DNA of 64,000 bases, taken from assembly GCA_905215755.1 (NCBI GenBank), contig CAJMRE010000004.1:1-64000 (forward strand), read 5' to 3'. Source of the stretch: an uncultured bacterium (GTDB lineage: Bacteria > Actinomycetota > Coriobacteriia > Coriobacteriales > Coriobacteriaceae). A program made the translations under genes and the position numbers. This document shows, in pieces, positions 16,824 through 26,014 of the stretch (the stretch's first letter is position 1; every line of letters begins with the position of its first letter). Below the pieces are notes generated by a model. It was given only the letters and a program-made list of their open reading frames with translations. It ran no database searches and was not told where the DNA came from.

Positions 16824-17846
16824 ATGACGGCAAGCGACGCGACCGCGACAATTAAAAAGGGAAGTTCGGAGCCCGGTTTCGATAAAACGGCTCAGCGCAT
16901 CCTCAATCTTTTCTTTGTGCTCAACAGCTCCCCCGAACCGCTGACGACCGAGCAGATCGTCTTGGATTCCGACCTGGGATATGGCTCCGGCAACATCGAC
17001 TCGGATAAGCGCAAGTTTCGGCGCGATCGTGACAAACTGCTCGAGCGTGGCATCTTAATCAAGGAGGTTCGCCCCGCCGGTGCGCAGGAGACCGAGGAAA
17101 GCTCGTGGACAATCGACCGCGAGCACACCTTTGCAGCAGGCGGCCTCATCACCGCAGACGACGCCGATATCCTGCTCAACGCCATCGACCAGACACTAGC
17201 GGCCGGCTCTTCCACCTTTGCCGCGCCGCTTGCCGATATTCGCTCCAAAATTGCCTACCTCACCGGCATGTCGGCGGTGGACGAAGCACCGATCCGCCGC
17301 TCTCCCACCGTCGATGCGGTATGGAGCGCCTTTGCCGAGCGATGCGCGCTGCGATTTTTATATCAGAACGGACGCGGCGAGCAGAAAGAACGTACCGCCT
17401 GCGTCTACGGCATGTTCGAGCGCGAGGGCGTGGCGTACTTCTGCGGCCTCGACAATGCCACCGACGACATCAGGACATTCCGCTGCGACCGTATCGTTCG
17501 CGCTTGGCGTCCTTCGAAGGCCTACGCCATCCCTGCAGACTTCAATCTCAACGACTATCTGTTCTTTGAATTCGATTTTGCCGACCGACCGCCCGTTGCA
17601 GCCACGTTCTCGTTCGGTCCTCAGACGCAGATCGATATGATCAACGGCCTCACGCGCGGGCGAGGTGAGCTCGCACACACCGATGCGGGATGGACCTGGA
17701 CCGTTGACGTGCGTGACCTTGAAGCCGCCACCTCATTTTGCATGGCCCACGCCATGGACGGCATGAGGCCCATGGCCCCCAAATCGCTCAAGCAGGCGTG
17801 GAACCACCTCATAGAAAGGACGGTGCACGAGCATGCCCGTGCGTAA
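16824..17846 (+). CDS. WYL-domain transcriptional regulator (PafB-like)
   Basis: A 340-residue regulator: N-terminal helix-turn-helix region (about 18-100, with LTTEQIVLDSDLGY), middle helical segment, WYL ligand-sensing domain (about 170-250) and a C-terminal WCX-like extension. It is read together with the next gene, overlapping it by 14 nt. Two consecutive overlapping WYL genes are the arrangement of pafB-pafC in Actinobacteria, whose products form a DNA-damage-responsive activator in mycobacteria. Orthology is inferred from arrangement and domain order, not demonstrated. The gene is divergent from the M28-like gene across a 198-bp gap. Confidence 0.82.
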   Translation: MTASDATATIKKGSSEPGFDKTAQRILNLFFVLNSSPEPLTTEQIVLDSDLGYGSGNIDSDKRKFRRDRDKLLERGILIKEVRPAGAQETEESSWTIDREHTFAAGGLITADDADILLNAIDQTLAAGSSTFAAPLADIRSKIAYLTGMSAVDEAPIRRSPTVDAVWSAFAERCALRFLYQNGRGEQKERTACVYGMFEREGVAYFCGLDNATDDIRTFRCDRIVRAWRPSKAYAIPADFNLNDYLFFEFDFADRPPVAATFSFGPQTQIDMINGLTRGRGELAHTDAGWTWTVDVRDLEAATSFCMAHAMDGMRPMAPKSLKQAWNHLIERTVHEHARA

Positions 17847-18750
17847 ACTCACCAGCGAGCAGAGACTCTCGCGCGCCATCGACATCATGGAGGCCCTCTA
17901 CGCCGCCGGCGATGGCGGCATGACACGAACCGAGATTTGCAGCCGCTTTGACATCACGGGGGCGTCGCTCGACGAGATTCTCGAGATCGTCTCGACGCTC
18001 GCGGACCGAGAATCGGGCGCGCGCATCATCTGCGAATGCCGCGGCGAGCGCGTGGCCCTCACTGGTGACGCCGGGCGCGTGCTACCGTTGCGCCTGAGTG
18101 CCGCCGAGGGCGCCGTGCTCAACCATGAACTTGAATCGTTGGGGATCGAGCCGCAGACGGCAGCTCGGATTCGACATGCCCTTCTGCCCGAAGAGCTCGG
18201 CTATAACCAGCGCGTCTTTGACACCGTCAACCACGGGTCGCACTGGCAGCAGCTGAGCTGCGCCATTCAGGACGGTGTTCGTTGCCGCATCTCGTATCGC
18301 TCGATGGACGATGCGCGGCCACGCGAGCGTCTGGTCGACCCCTTGCGCATTACGGCAAACGGCGACCAAACATACCTGATTGCCTGGGACATCGCGATCG
18401 ATGAGCAGCGCACCTATCGCATGGATAAAATCGAGGGACTCACCTTGACGGAAGACTCCGTCGTGCCTCACACACCGGGCGTCGCATCCCTCCACGATTC
18501 CCTTGCCCGGACGCAGCGTAGCGCAAAGCTCTTGATGCCATTCGATATGGCGGAGCATCTGGACTGGGCCGGCATCACTCTAATCGAGCGCAGCGGGGCA
18601 GACATGGCAACGGTAACCGTGCATTACGGCTCCGAGCGTTGGCTACTGAGCCAGGTAATCGCAGCGGGCGGAGCCATCCGCATCTTGGATGACCCCGCCC
18701 TGTCAAAGCGTCTGTGCGATATGGCAAAAACCCTCGTCTGTCCGCTTTAG
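17833..18750 (+). CDS. WYL-domain transcriptional regulator (PafC-like)
   Basis: 305 residues: N-terminal winged-helix (about 8-75, with GGMTRTEICSRFDITG), then a WYL domain (about 135-215; CRISYRSMDD, RERLVDPLRI, TYLIAWD, RTYRMDKIEG) and a C-terminal extension. The start ATG at 17833 lies inside the previous gene, implying coupled synthesis and perhaps a heterodimer. The 3' end overlaps the convergent DnaQ-DinG gene by four bases (shared TTAG). Proximity to a DNA-repair helicase fits a damage-response regulator, but this is an inference. Confidence 0.82.
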   Translation: MPVRKLTSEQRLSRAIDIMEALYAAGDGGMTRTEICSRFDITGASLDEILEIVSTLADRESGARIICECRGERVALTGDAGRVLPLRLSAAEGAVLNHELESLGIEPQTAARIRHALLPEELGYNQRVFDTVNHGSHWQQLSCAIQDGVRCRISYRSMDDARPRERLVDPLRITANGDQTYLIAWDIAIDEQRTYRMDKIEGLTLTEDSVVPHTPGVASLHDSLARTQRSAKLLMPFDMAEHLDWAGITLIERSGADMATVTVHYGSERWLLSQVIAAGGAIRILDDPALSKRLCDMAKTLVCPL

Positions 18751-21641
18751 CGCCGCCGCTCGTGACGTGCGCGCCACAGTTGCAGATAGTGACCGATCTG
18801 CGCCGATTCGATGCGCTGGTAGGAGCTCGTGGGCAGCGACGTTAAGAACTTCTTTCCGTAGCCCTTCGTCACCAGGCGCGGGTCGGCCAGAATCAGCACG
18901 CCGCAATCGGTCGACGAGCGGATAAGGCGGCCGGCCGCCTGCTTAACCTCGAGCACCGCCTCGGGCAGCGAATAGCGCGCCCAAGCGCGGTCTTCGCGCA
19001 GGTTGCGCTCGCACGAGAGCGGGTCCATGGGGCTCGAGAACGGCAGCTTGGGAATGATGACGCAACGCAGCGTCTCGCCGCTGGCGTCAAACCCCTCCCA
19101 GAAGGCCTTAAGCGCAAAAAGCGACGAGGTCGGCTCGTTGATAAACCGGTCGCGCAGGCGACGAGGAGATGAGTTGCGCTGCTGGCAGTCGAGCTCCAGA
19201 CCCGCACGGGCCATCTTGGGTTCAACGCGGGCGTACAGGTCTTCCATGTCGCGCCGATTGGTGAACAGTGTGAGCACCGATCCGCCCATGGCAAGATGGG
19301 CGTCGACCAGCACGCGCTCGAGCGCCGTAAGATAGCTCTCGCGATCGCGCGGATCGGGGATATCGCCCGCAACGACTACAGCCATGTTCGAATCGAAGTC
19401 GTAGCTCGAGTCCAAGTGCAGCGATGAGGATGTTGAAGCACCGATGCGATCGAGGCCGACCGCATGGTTAAAGTGTTCAAAGCTTTTGGACACCGTCATA
19501 GTCGCCGAGGCAAAGATAGCCGTGTGAACCTCGGGCAGCCACTCGGTTGCCAAGGCCTCGCCAATGTCGATGCGCTCTGCGGTCATCGACTCTCCGCCGG
19601 CACGCAGCCTGCGATTGACCTGCAGCGAATACACGTAGTGTTCATCGGTGCCATCAATGATGAGTTTGAGGTTCTCGACCAGCTCGTGCAGGCGACGCGA
19701 GATATCACCCAGGTCAACAACAACCTCGGGCTTGTCGGCGGCGACGGCTTGCACCAGCGCGTCGACGCTCTTGTCAGCCTGTTCCAATGCGTCGATGCCA
19801 GTGTAGGCCGACTGTAAGAAATCATGCCAGTCGTCAGATTCGCGCAGCTCGGGGCCAATCCATAGATTGGCATTGTCATAACCCCCACGGGCACGGCGGC
19901 CGAGCTCGCGAACGCCATCGAACACGTCGGCGATTGCCATGCTCGCGCGCGCAACCGTCGACGTCGCCTTGGCAGTAAGGCCCAGATAGAGCGTAGAGCC
20001 CTCGGAGGTTGCCAAATCACGGGAAACCTGGCTTAGCGCACCGGTGCTCGAGCCACCCAGGCGCTCAAACAGAACGCGTGATTCGTCCGCCGACACCACG
20101 CGCGCCCACTGACGGCGCGCCTCGCGCTCGATGGAATGGGCCTCGTCGATTACCCAATGACGAATCGGAGGTAAAATCCTGCCCTCGGCCGCGACATTGC
20201 GGAACAGCAGGGAATGGTTGGTGACCACCACGTCGGCATGCGCTGCACGACGGCGAGCGCCGTGGACCAAACATTTATCAGGGAAAAACGGGCAGAGGCG
20301 ACGAGCACACTCGCGCGAGGCCGTCGTAAAGTCGGGGCGGTTGACGCTGCGCCACCGAATGCCGAGCGAGTCGAGGTCGCCATCGGCTGATTGGCAGACG
20401 TACGCCATAATGACCGCGACCGCCGTGAGCGTGTCCGCCGGATCGCGCTTGGTGGTAATCTCGACCTGGCCGCGGCTCATTCGCTCAAGCTTGCGCAGGC
20501 ACGGATAGTGGTCATAGCCCTTGAGAGCGCAAAATGACAGGCCACCGTCCAGTTGCTCGGCAAGTTTTGGCAGCTCATGGTACATGAGCTGGTCGGCAAG
20601 ATTGTTCGATTTGGTCGCAATACCAACCGTGATGTTGTTACGGCGTGCTGCCTCGGCAAAAGGCACCAGATAGGCCATCGATTTGCCGACGCCCGTGCCC
20701 GCCTCAATTACACGATGAGTGCCCGTGACCAGCGCATCGCGGACCTCGAGCGCCATCGCGATCTGCTCATCACGCGGCTCGTAGGTGGGATACATGCGAT
20801 TGACCAGGCCACCTGGCGCATAGTCTGCCTCAATCTCCTCACGACTCGGCATCTTGAGTACCGGCAGTTCGTCGGCGTCCACCCGATCGTCGGCGCGATC
20901 GGCCTTGAGAACGTCAGCACGAGCGGCGCTGAGAGAGAAGATAGAACCAGGGTTCTGCCCCGCCAAGAATGAGAAGATAGGACGATAGGACCAAGGCACA
21001 TCCGGATGCATGTCGGCTAGGCGCGCCATGAGGCCCTGGGGCAAGTCGGTGAGCGCCACGAGCAACACGCGCCATACGCCACACAGGGCGTCGACGTCGG
21101 CATTGGCACGGTGTGATACCGAGTCACAGCCAAACAGATCGGCCATAAAAGACAGCTTGTGCGAGGCCAGGCGCGGAAGCGCGATTCGCGACAGCGCCAG
21201 CGAATCGATCCAAATATCGCTCACGTTGACGCCGCCTTTGACCGACTCGATAAACGAGCGGTCGAACGTGGCGTTATGTGCGATCACCGGGCAACCACCG
21301 ACAAAATCGGCGAGAGCGGCTACGGCCTCAACGGCCGACGGGGCATCTGCCACATCGGCATTTGTAATGCTCGTGAGCTCGGTGATCTCGGCGGGAATCA
21401 GCTGCTTGGGATGCACGAAGGTATCGAAGCGGTCGACGACCTCGCGGCCCGAAAGACGGGCCGCCGAGATCTCGATCAGCTCATTGTCCTGCACCGAAAG
21501 ACCTGTGGTCTCGGTATCGAGGACAATCACATCTTCCTCGATAAGGCCGAAGGACTGCGTTTTGGCGCGTTCGGCAAGCGTGGCATAGGAGTCGATGACA
21601 AACTGCGGCGTTCCTGACGAAACCGCGTCCTCGATTAGCAT
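18747..21641 (-). CDS. DnaQ-like exonuclease fused to DinG-family helicase
   Basis: A 964-residue fusion. Residues about 35-195 are a DEDD 3'-5' exonuclease (ExoI VLDTETTGL, ExoII-like IAHNATFD, ExoIII around SHRANADVD). The rest is an XPD/DinG-type superfamily 2 helicase: Walker A AGTGVGKS, cysteines for an Fe-S cluster between CLRKLER and CARRLCPFFPDKC, DEAH box in VIDEAH, and C-terminal motifs DRFINEPTSS and QAAGRLIRSS. It likely acts on damaged or R-loop DNA in the cytoplasm. The ATG overlaps the ddl stop by 7 nt, so it is translated with ddl. This exonuclease-DinG fusion is known from Firmicutes and Actinobacteria. Confidence 0.92.
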   Translation of the reverse strand: MLIEDAVSSGTPQFVIDSYATLAERAKTQSFGLIEEDVIVLDTETTGLSVQDNELIEISAARLSGREVVDRFDTFVHPKQLIPAEITELTSITNADVADAPSAVEAVAALADFVGGCPVIAHNATFDRSFIESVKGGVNVSDIWIDSLALSRIALPRLASHKLSFMADLFGCDSVSHRANADVDALCGVWRVLLVALTDLPQGLMARLADMHPDVPWSYRPIFSFLAGQNPGSIFSLSAARADVLKADRADDRVDADELPVLKMPSREEIEADYAPGGLVNRMYPTYEPRDEQIAMALEVRDALVTGTHRVIEAGTGVGKSMAYLVPFAEAARRNNITVGIATKSNNLADQLMYHELPKLAEQLDGGLSFCALKGYDHYPCLRKLERMSRGQVEITTKRDPADTLTAVAVIMAYVCQSADGDLDSLGIRWRSVNRPDFTTASRECARRLCPFFPDKCLVHGARRRAAHADVVVTNHSLLFRNVAAEGRILPPIRHWVIDEAHSIEREARRQWARVVSADESRVLFERLGGSSTGALSQVSRDLATSEGSTLYLGLTAKATSTVARASMAIADVFDGVRELGRRARGGYDNANLWIGPELRESDDWHDFLQSAYTGIDALEQADKSVDALVQAVAADKPEVVVDLGDISRRLHELVENLKLIIDGTDEHYVYSLQVNRRLRAGGESMTAERIDIGEALATEWLPEVHTAIFASATMTVSKSFEHFNHAVGLDRIGASTSSSLHLDSSYDFDSNMAVVVAGDIPDPRDRESYLTALERVLVDAHLAMGGSVLTLFTNRRDMEDLYARVEPKMARAGLELDCQQRNSSPRRLRDRFINEPTSSLFALKAFWEGFDASGETLRCVIIPKLPFSSPMDPLSCERNLREDRAWARYSLPEAVLEVKQAAGRLIRSSTDCGVLILADPRLVTKGYGKKFLTSLPTSSYQRIESAQIGHYLQLWRARHERRR

Positions 21642-22600
21642 GCAATGCCCGCTCGACGAAGGCCCATACGAATCAGGCTGTCACAGACCTGCGGGAACGT
21701 CATGTCGTCGGTGTGGCGGATCTCGTCCGGATACAGCGACGTATCGGTCATGCCGGGAATGGTATTGGTCTCGAGGATAACGGGGCCGTCCTCACTCACG
21801 ATAAAGTCGCTGCGCGAGATACCCAGGCAACCGAGGGCCTTGTGAGCAGCACAGGCAAGCTCCTGAGCGCGAGCGTAATTCTCAGGTGAAATCTGCGCCG
21901 GAATGCGATGGATGTCCGTAGGGTCGACATATTTCACGTCCAGATCGTAGAACTCGCAGTCCTCGGGTTGGCGAATCTCGACAATCGGCAGAGCGCGCAC
22001 GTCGTCCTCGCCGTACACACCGACGGTGATCTCGGTACCCTCGATGCACTTCTCGACCAGCACTTTGTCGCCGTACGCAAACGCCTTGGCGATTGCCGCG
22101 GGCAGCTCGGAGGGCTCATGGACCAGGGAAATGCCATAGCTGGAACCGTTGACGGCCGGCTTCACAAAGCAGCGCTCGCCACAAACCTCGACGATATGAT
22201 CGATATCGACTTCATCGCCCACCTCGAGCGCGAGGCCGGGGGCAATGGGAATGCCCGCCTTGGCGTACAGGAGCTTAGAGACCTCCTTGTCGGCACCGCA
22301 GGCGCTGGCAAGCACGCCCGAGGCCGTGTAGGGGATACCCAGGGTCTCCATGGCGCCCTGCATGGCGCCATCCTCGCCGCCGGCACCGTGCATGGCGATA
22401 AACGCCACGTCAAAGCCGCCGGTCGCCATGGTTACCATAAAATCATCGGCAGCCGTGTCGAGCAGCTCCACCGAAGTGTAGCCGGCTTCCTTCAGTGCCA
22501 CCACAACGTTCTTTCCCGAATTAAGCGAGATCTCGCGCTCAGCGGAATGACCGCCCGCCAAGACCGCTACGTGCATGTTCTCTAGGCTTTTACCCGGCAT
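21635..22600 (-). CDS. ddl: D-alanine--D-alanine ligase
   Basis: Makes the D-Ala-D-Ala dipeptide for peptidoglycan precursors using ATP, in the cytoplasm. It has 321 residues with the ATP-grasp layout: N-terminal AVLAGGHSAEREISL, MHGAGGEDGAMQG substrate loop, central lid EVGDEVDIDH...CFVKPAVNGSSYG, and C-terminal GISRSDF and LETNTIPGMT metal-binding motifs. ATG 22600 has GAGGAG 7 nt upstream; an internal ATG (22576) would also give a normal N-terminus. It is first in a coupled pair with the DnaQ-DinG gene, divergent from rlmN. The key residue deciding D-Ala versus D-Lac preference was not determined. Confidence 0.94.
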   Translation of the reverse strand: MPGKSLENMHVAVLAGGHSAEREISLNSGKNVVVALKEAGYTSVELLDTAADDFMVTMATGGFDVAFIAMHGAGGEDGAMQGAMETLGIPYTASGVLASACGADKEVSKLLYAKAGIPIAPGLALEVGDEVDIDHIVEVCGERCFVKPAVNGSSYGISLVHEPSELPAAIAKAFAYGDKVLVEKCIEGTEITVGVYGEDDVRALPIVEIRQPEDCEFYDLDVKYVDPTDIHRIPAQISPENYARAQELACAAHKALGCLGISRSDFIVSEDGPVILETNTIPGMTDTSLYPDEIRHTDDMTFPQVCDSLIRMGLRRAGIAC

Positions 22601-22685
22601 GGGCAGACTCCTCCTCTATAATTTCTGCAGCTGATACCATATTGTAGCGATACCCTCTACGTTTCCCCAAAATCGAAAGGCTTCC

Positions 22686-23738
22686 ATGAATCCCAGGACT
22701 AAATCTCAGGACATTCGCGACTTGAGCCAAAACGATATTCGCGAGCTCGTGGCCGAGCTTGGCCAGCCCGCCTTCCGCGCGAAGCAGCTCATCGAATGGG
22801 TCTTTGAGAAGAACGTTTGTTCGTTCGACGACATGACCAACCTTCCCAAGGCTTTCCGCGAGCAGCTTAAAGAGGCTTTTGCCTTTGATACGCCAACTGA
22901 ACTCACCAAGCAGGTTTCCAAAGATGGCTCGCGCAAGTATCTGCTCGAGTACCACGACGGCATTTCCGTCGAAACTGTCGGTATGCCCCGTCGCAACAAG
23001 CTTTCCGTCTGCGTTTCCACCCAGGCAGGCTGCGGCATGGGCTGTGCCTTTTGCGCTACCGGCCTCAACGGCCTCAAGCGCTCTCTGACCGCTCAAGAGA
23101 TCGTCGACCAGGTACTTCATGTATCCAACGACTTTGGCGAGCGCGTCACGAGCGTTGTCTTCATGGGCCAGGGCGAGCCGTTTGCCAACTACGACGAGGT
23201 TCTCAAGGCGTTGCGAATCCTCAACGACCCCGATGGCATCGGTATCGGTGCTCGTCACCTCACCGTCTCTACCAGCGGCGTTATTCCCGGTATTCGCAAA
23301 TTTGCCGACATCCCCGAGCAGTTCACGCTTGCCGTTTCCCTGCATTCCGCCATCCAGTCGACACGCAATAAGCTAATGCCCGGTGTTAAGAAGTACACGC
23401 TACTTCGCCTTCACGAGGCGCTTCAACTCTACACCGAGAAGACTGGCCGCCGCCCGACCTATGAGTATGCCATGATCGAAGGCGTCAACGATACGAATCC
23501 CGAGATGCAGGCGCTCTGCGACTTCTGCGAGGGAACGTTGTGCCACGTTAACCTGATTCAGCTTAACGACATCGAGGGCAGCCCGCTCAAGCCGTCGCCG
23601 ATTCATAAGGTTGAGGATCTTCAGCGTCGTCTTGAGTCCCGTGGCATCGAGACCACGATTCGTAACTCCCGTGGTAACGATATTGACGCCGCTTGCGGAC
23701 AGCTGAAGCAGCGCTTCAAAGTTCAGAAGAACGCATAG
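22686..23738 (+). CDS. rlmN: 23S rRNA/tRNA adenine C2-methyltransferase
   Basis: Radical SAM enzyme that methylates C2 of A2503 in 23S rRNA, and A37 of some tRNAs. It has 350 residues; the CxxxCxxC cluster ligands are Cys116, Cys120 and Cys123 (AGCGMGCAFC), and the catalytic Cys337 sits in DIDAACGQL. The family motif GxGEP (MGQGEPFANYDEVLKAL) is present. It stands alone, followed by a strong terminator, with a parS-like site between the stop and the terminator stem. Confidence 0.96.
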   Translation: MNPRTKSQDIRDLSQNDIRELVAELGQPAFRAKQLIEWVFEKNVCSFDDMTNLPKAFREQLKEAFAFDTPTELTKQVSKDGSRKYLLEYHDGISVETVGMPRRNKLSVCVSTQAGCGMGCAFCATGLNGLKRSLTAQEIVDQVLHVSNDFGERVTSVVFMGQGEPFANYDEVLKALRILNDPDGIGIGARHLTVSTSGVIPGIRKFADIPEQFTLAVSLHSAIQSTRNKLMPGVKKYTLLRLHEALQLYTEKTGRRPTYEYAMIEGVNDTNPEMQALCDFCEGTLCHVNLIQLNDIEGSPLKPSPIHKVEDLQRRLESRGIETTIRNSRGNDIDAACGQLKQRFKVQKNA

Positions 23739-23756
23739 GGGAGTCGCACCCCAAAA

Positions 23757-23772
23757 CGTTTCATGTGAAACA
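23757..23772. promoter_or_regulatory. Degenerate parS site
   Basis: CGTTTCATGTGAAACA differs from the 16-bp parS consensus at two positions and keeps the TTTCAYGTGAAA core. It lies between the rlmN stop and its terminator, about 0.4 kb from the end of parB, and may be a weaker ParB-binding site. Confidence 0.6.
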
Positions 23773-23776
23773 TCGA

Positions 23777-23816
23777 ACGGCCCCGGTTACAGGAGATGCA
23801 ACCGGGGCCGTTTTAT
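23777..23816 (+). terminator. Terminator of rlmN
   Basis: A 12-bp perfect stem ACGGCCCCGGTT/AACCGGGGCCGT is followed by TTTTATTTATT on the plus strand. Confidence 0.9.
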
Positions 23817-23865
23817 TTATTGACCTTAATTTTGAATCAGCTGCTACCTGCCCTATTTTCTACGG

Positions 23866-23909
23866 CCAAAATAAGGGGTCCTTGTCTCGTGAACCAGACA
23901 AGGACCCCT
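23866..23909 (-). terminator. Terminator of the parA-parB-small protein unit
   Basis: A 14-bp perfect stem AGGGGTCCTTGTCT/AGACAAGGACCCCT, followed by TATTTT on the minus strand. It faces the rlmN terminator across about 50 nt. Confidence 0.9.
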
Positions 23910-23937
23910 CAATATATGCTGAGTAATTGTTAGGTAC

Positions 23938-24192
23938 CTAATAGCCTACATTTTCCCATTGGTTGCTGACCCAACCTTGATTAATCTTGGGATTCTTCGT
24001 TACCTGAGCAGTACGCATGGCAACATCTTCCGTCATAACATCCATTTTCTTTTTGGAAGTATCGACGATATCTTGCGCACCACGAAGCAAACGACCTCGA
24101 AGTTCAGCGTCTGTCGCGATCTTATAGCCAGCAAAGGCACCAGCCGCGACAGTCGTCGCCAATGCAATCGCTGTTAAAATCTTATTCCTCAT
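23938..24192 (-). CDS. Small YtxH-like membrane protein after parB
   Basis: An 84-residue protein with one N-terminal hydrophobic helix (about 4-23, ILTAIALATTVAAGAFAGY) and a charged, helical remainder (RGRLLRGAQDIVDTSKKKM). The layout resembles YtxH-type envelope proteins but no signature is clear. The ATG at 24192 overlaps the last 11 bases of parB and has AAGGAGG 5 nt upstream inside parB. The gene is therefore part of the par operon, and a membrane role linked to segregation is possible but unproven. Confidence 0.7.
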   Translation of the reverse strand: MRNKILTAIALATTVAAGAFAGYKIATDAELRGRLLRGAQDIVDTSKKKMDVMTEDVAMRTAQVTKNPKINQGWVSNQWENVGY

Positions 24193-25087
24193 CTTGGCCT
24201 CCTTGATCAAACTGAATCATTTCGCCAAGAATACGAGAGAGCTCTTCCTCGTCTTTAAACTCAATCTCAATCTTATTCTTTCCACGCGAGCTCTTCACAC
24301 GCACGTTGGTATTAAATACCTGACGAAGCACACGGGCAGCCTTTTTAAAAGACTGAGGCGTTGCAGGCCTAGGCGTACTAGGTGTCTCTCCGGCAGAAAA
24401 CAACGGAGCAAGATTTTCTGTCGCTCTTACGGAAAGGCCCTCTGCAACAACTTTCTCTGCAAGTCGAATTCGCGCGTCCTCATAGGGAACTGCAAGAATC
24501 GCACGTGCATGACCTGCAGTAAGTTTACCCTCAAAAATCATCTGCTGAACAACTTCGGGGAGATCGAGAAGGCGCAGCGAGTTTGTAATTGCAGAGCGCG
24601 ACTTGCTAACAGCCTTCGACAATGCCTCCTGGGTCATCCCGCTGGCATCAATGAGTTGGCGATAGCCCTTAGCCTCTTCGACGGGATTCAGATCAGAACG
24701 CTGAAGGTTTTCGATAAGAGCAAGAGCCAGCATCTCTTCATCATTAACTTCTTTAATGATGACAGGCAGCTCCTCAAGGCCAGCAAGCTTCGACGCCTGA
24801 TAACGACGCTCACCAGCGATGATCTCATAGCCGTTTCCATGTTTGCGAACCAAAAGCGGCTGCAAAACGCCATGTTCTTGGATTGACTCGCTCAACTCAC
24901 GAAGTTCAGTTTCGTTAAAGTGAATTCGCGGCTGATTAGGATTGGGAACGATATCCTCAATTGGTAGTTTTGTTTCAGATGCGGCATTTGAAGCCGATGT
25001 AGCCGAACTACCGGTCTCATACTCGGCCTCTGAGACCAAAGCATTGAGTCCACGTCCCAATCCGCCACGTTTCTTTGCACTAGGCAC
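24182..25087 (-). CDS. parB: Chromosome-partitioning protein ParB
   Basis: ParB/Spo0J is a CTP-dependent clamp that loads at parS sites and organises the origin region for segregation. It has 301 residues: flexible N-terminal KRGGLGRGLNALV peptide (ParA-stimulating), CTP-binding domain with IIAGERRYQA and ALIENLQRSDLNPVEEA, central helix-turn-helix (TQEALSKAVSKSRSAITNSLRLL) and a C-terminal dimerisation domain. The GTG start overlaps the parA stop by 8 nt. Three parS sites lie just upstream of parA. Function is secure by domain content and context. Confidence 0.95.
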   Translation of the reverse strand: MPSAKKRGGLGRGLNALVSEAEYETGSSATSASNAASETKLPIEDIVPNPNQPRIHFNETELRELSESIQEHGVLQPLLVRKHGNGYEIIAGERRYQASKLAGLEELPVIIKEVNDEEMLALALIENLQRSDLNPVEEAKGYRQLIDASGMTQEALSKAVSKSRSAITNSLRLLDLPEVVQQMIFEGKLTAGHARAILAVPYEDARIRLAEKVVAEGLSVRATENLAPLFSAGETPSTPRPATPQSFKKAARVLRQVFNTNVRVKSSRGKNKIEIEFKDEEELSRILGEMIQFDQGGQDEE

Positions 25088-25880
25088 GCTTGATCACCTC
25101 TTTTGCAAGGTTCATATACGCTTTTGCACCCTTATTTTGAGGTGCATAGGTAATTACCGGTTCTCCAAAAGACGGAGCTTCGGAGATTTTAACCGTACGG
25201 GGGATCAGCGTCTTAAACGCCTTGTCACCAAAGTACGATTGAACCTCCTCAACAACCTGATTCGATAGAGAAGTTCGCGAGTCATACATGGTCATAAGCA
25301 CACCATAGGTGTCTAAGCCCTTGTTCAGACGTGATTTAACCATCTTCATTGACTCAAGCAGCTTCGTTACGCCTTCGAGTGCGTAATACTCGCACTGGAT
25401 CGGAATCAAAACGCTGTCTGCTGCGGTCAAGGCGTTGATAGTAAGCAGGCCGAGCGAAGGGGGACAGTCAATGAAAATAAAATCGAACTCGTCCTGAATC
25501 GGCTCAAGCAAATCTTTGAGACGGGTTTCACGAGCAATTGCGCTTACGAGTTCAATTTCCGCGCCTGCAAGCTGAATTGTAGCCGGAATTACGAATACCT
25601 TTTTGCAATTTGTATCAAGAACAAGCGATTCTGCCGGTACATCATTCAGCAATGCATCATAGATGCAGTGATCAAGGTCTTCTTTTTCAATTCCGAATCC
25701 ACTGGTGCTGTTTCCCTGCGGATCAAAATCAACAATCAGTGTCTTACGACCCTGCTCACCCAGTGCTGCTGCAAGGTTTACAGCCGTCGTTGACTTACCG
25801 ACGCCGCCTTTTTGATTGATGATTGCAATGATACGCGTGTCTTTTGCGCTCTTAGAACGCTTAACGTCGCGAAATCCCAC
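25080..25880 (-). CDS. parA: Chromosome-partitioning ATPase ParA (Soj)
   Basis: Deviant Walker ATPase of 266 residues that binds DNA nonspecifically when dimeric and moves ParB-parS complexes. The Walker A motif is KGGVGKSTT with the signature lysine (NQKGGVGKS), and Walker A' and B regions (IVDFDPQGNST, FIFIDCPPSLG) are present. Compared with minimal ParA it has an extra ~16-residue basic N-terminus (FRDVKRSKSAKDTR). GTG start with AGGAGGG 3 nt upstream. The parS array lies 40 nt upstream. Confidence 0.95.
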   Translation of the reverse strand: MGFRDVKRSKSAKDTRIIAIINQKGGVGKSTTAVNLAAALGEQGRKTLIVDFDPQGNSTSGFGIEKEDLDHCIYDALLNDVPAESLVLDTNCKKVFVIPATIQLAGAEIELVSAIARETRLKDLLEPIQDEFDFIFIDCPPSLGLLTINALTAADSVLIPIQCEYYALEGVTKLLESMKMVKSRLNKGLDTYGVLMTMYDSRTSLSNQVVEEVQSYFGDKAFKTLIPRTVKISEAPSFGEPVITYAPQNKGAKAYMNLAKEVIKRA

Positions 25881-25919
25881 GGTCCCTCCTGGTGTGTATT
25901 AAAGCTGTCAAACGGAGGA

Positions 25920-25935
25920 TGTTTCACGTGAAACA
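25920..25935. promoter_or_regulatory. parS site 1
   Basis: Perfect 16-bp palindrome TGTTTCACGTGAAACA, the canonical chromosomal parS that ParB binds. It is the one nearest parA in a run of three. Confidence 0.95.
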
Positions 25936-25958
25936 TTCCGAATCGATAGCAACTGCTA

Positions 25959-25974
25959 TGTTTCACGTGAAACA
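25959..25974. promoter_or_regulatory. parS site 2
   Basis: Second perfect copy of TGTTTCACGTGAAACA, starting exactly 39 bp after the first. Confidence 0.95.
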
Positions 25975-25997
25975 CTGCAAGCTGTTAGTAACCATTA

Positions 25998-26013
25998 TGT
26001 TTCACGTGAAACA
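25998..26013. promoter_or_regulatory. parS site 3
   Basis: Third perfect copy, again 39 bp further on and abutting the rsmG stop codon at 26015. Confidence 0.95.
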
Positions 26014-26014
26014 T

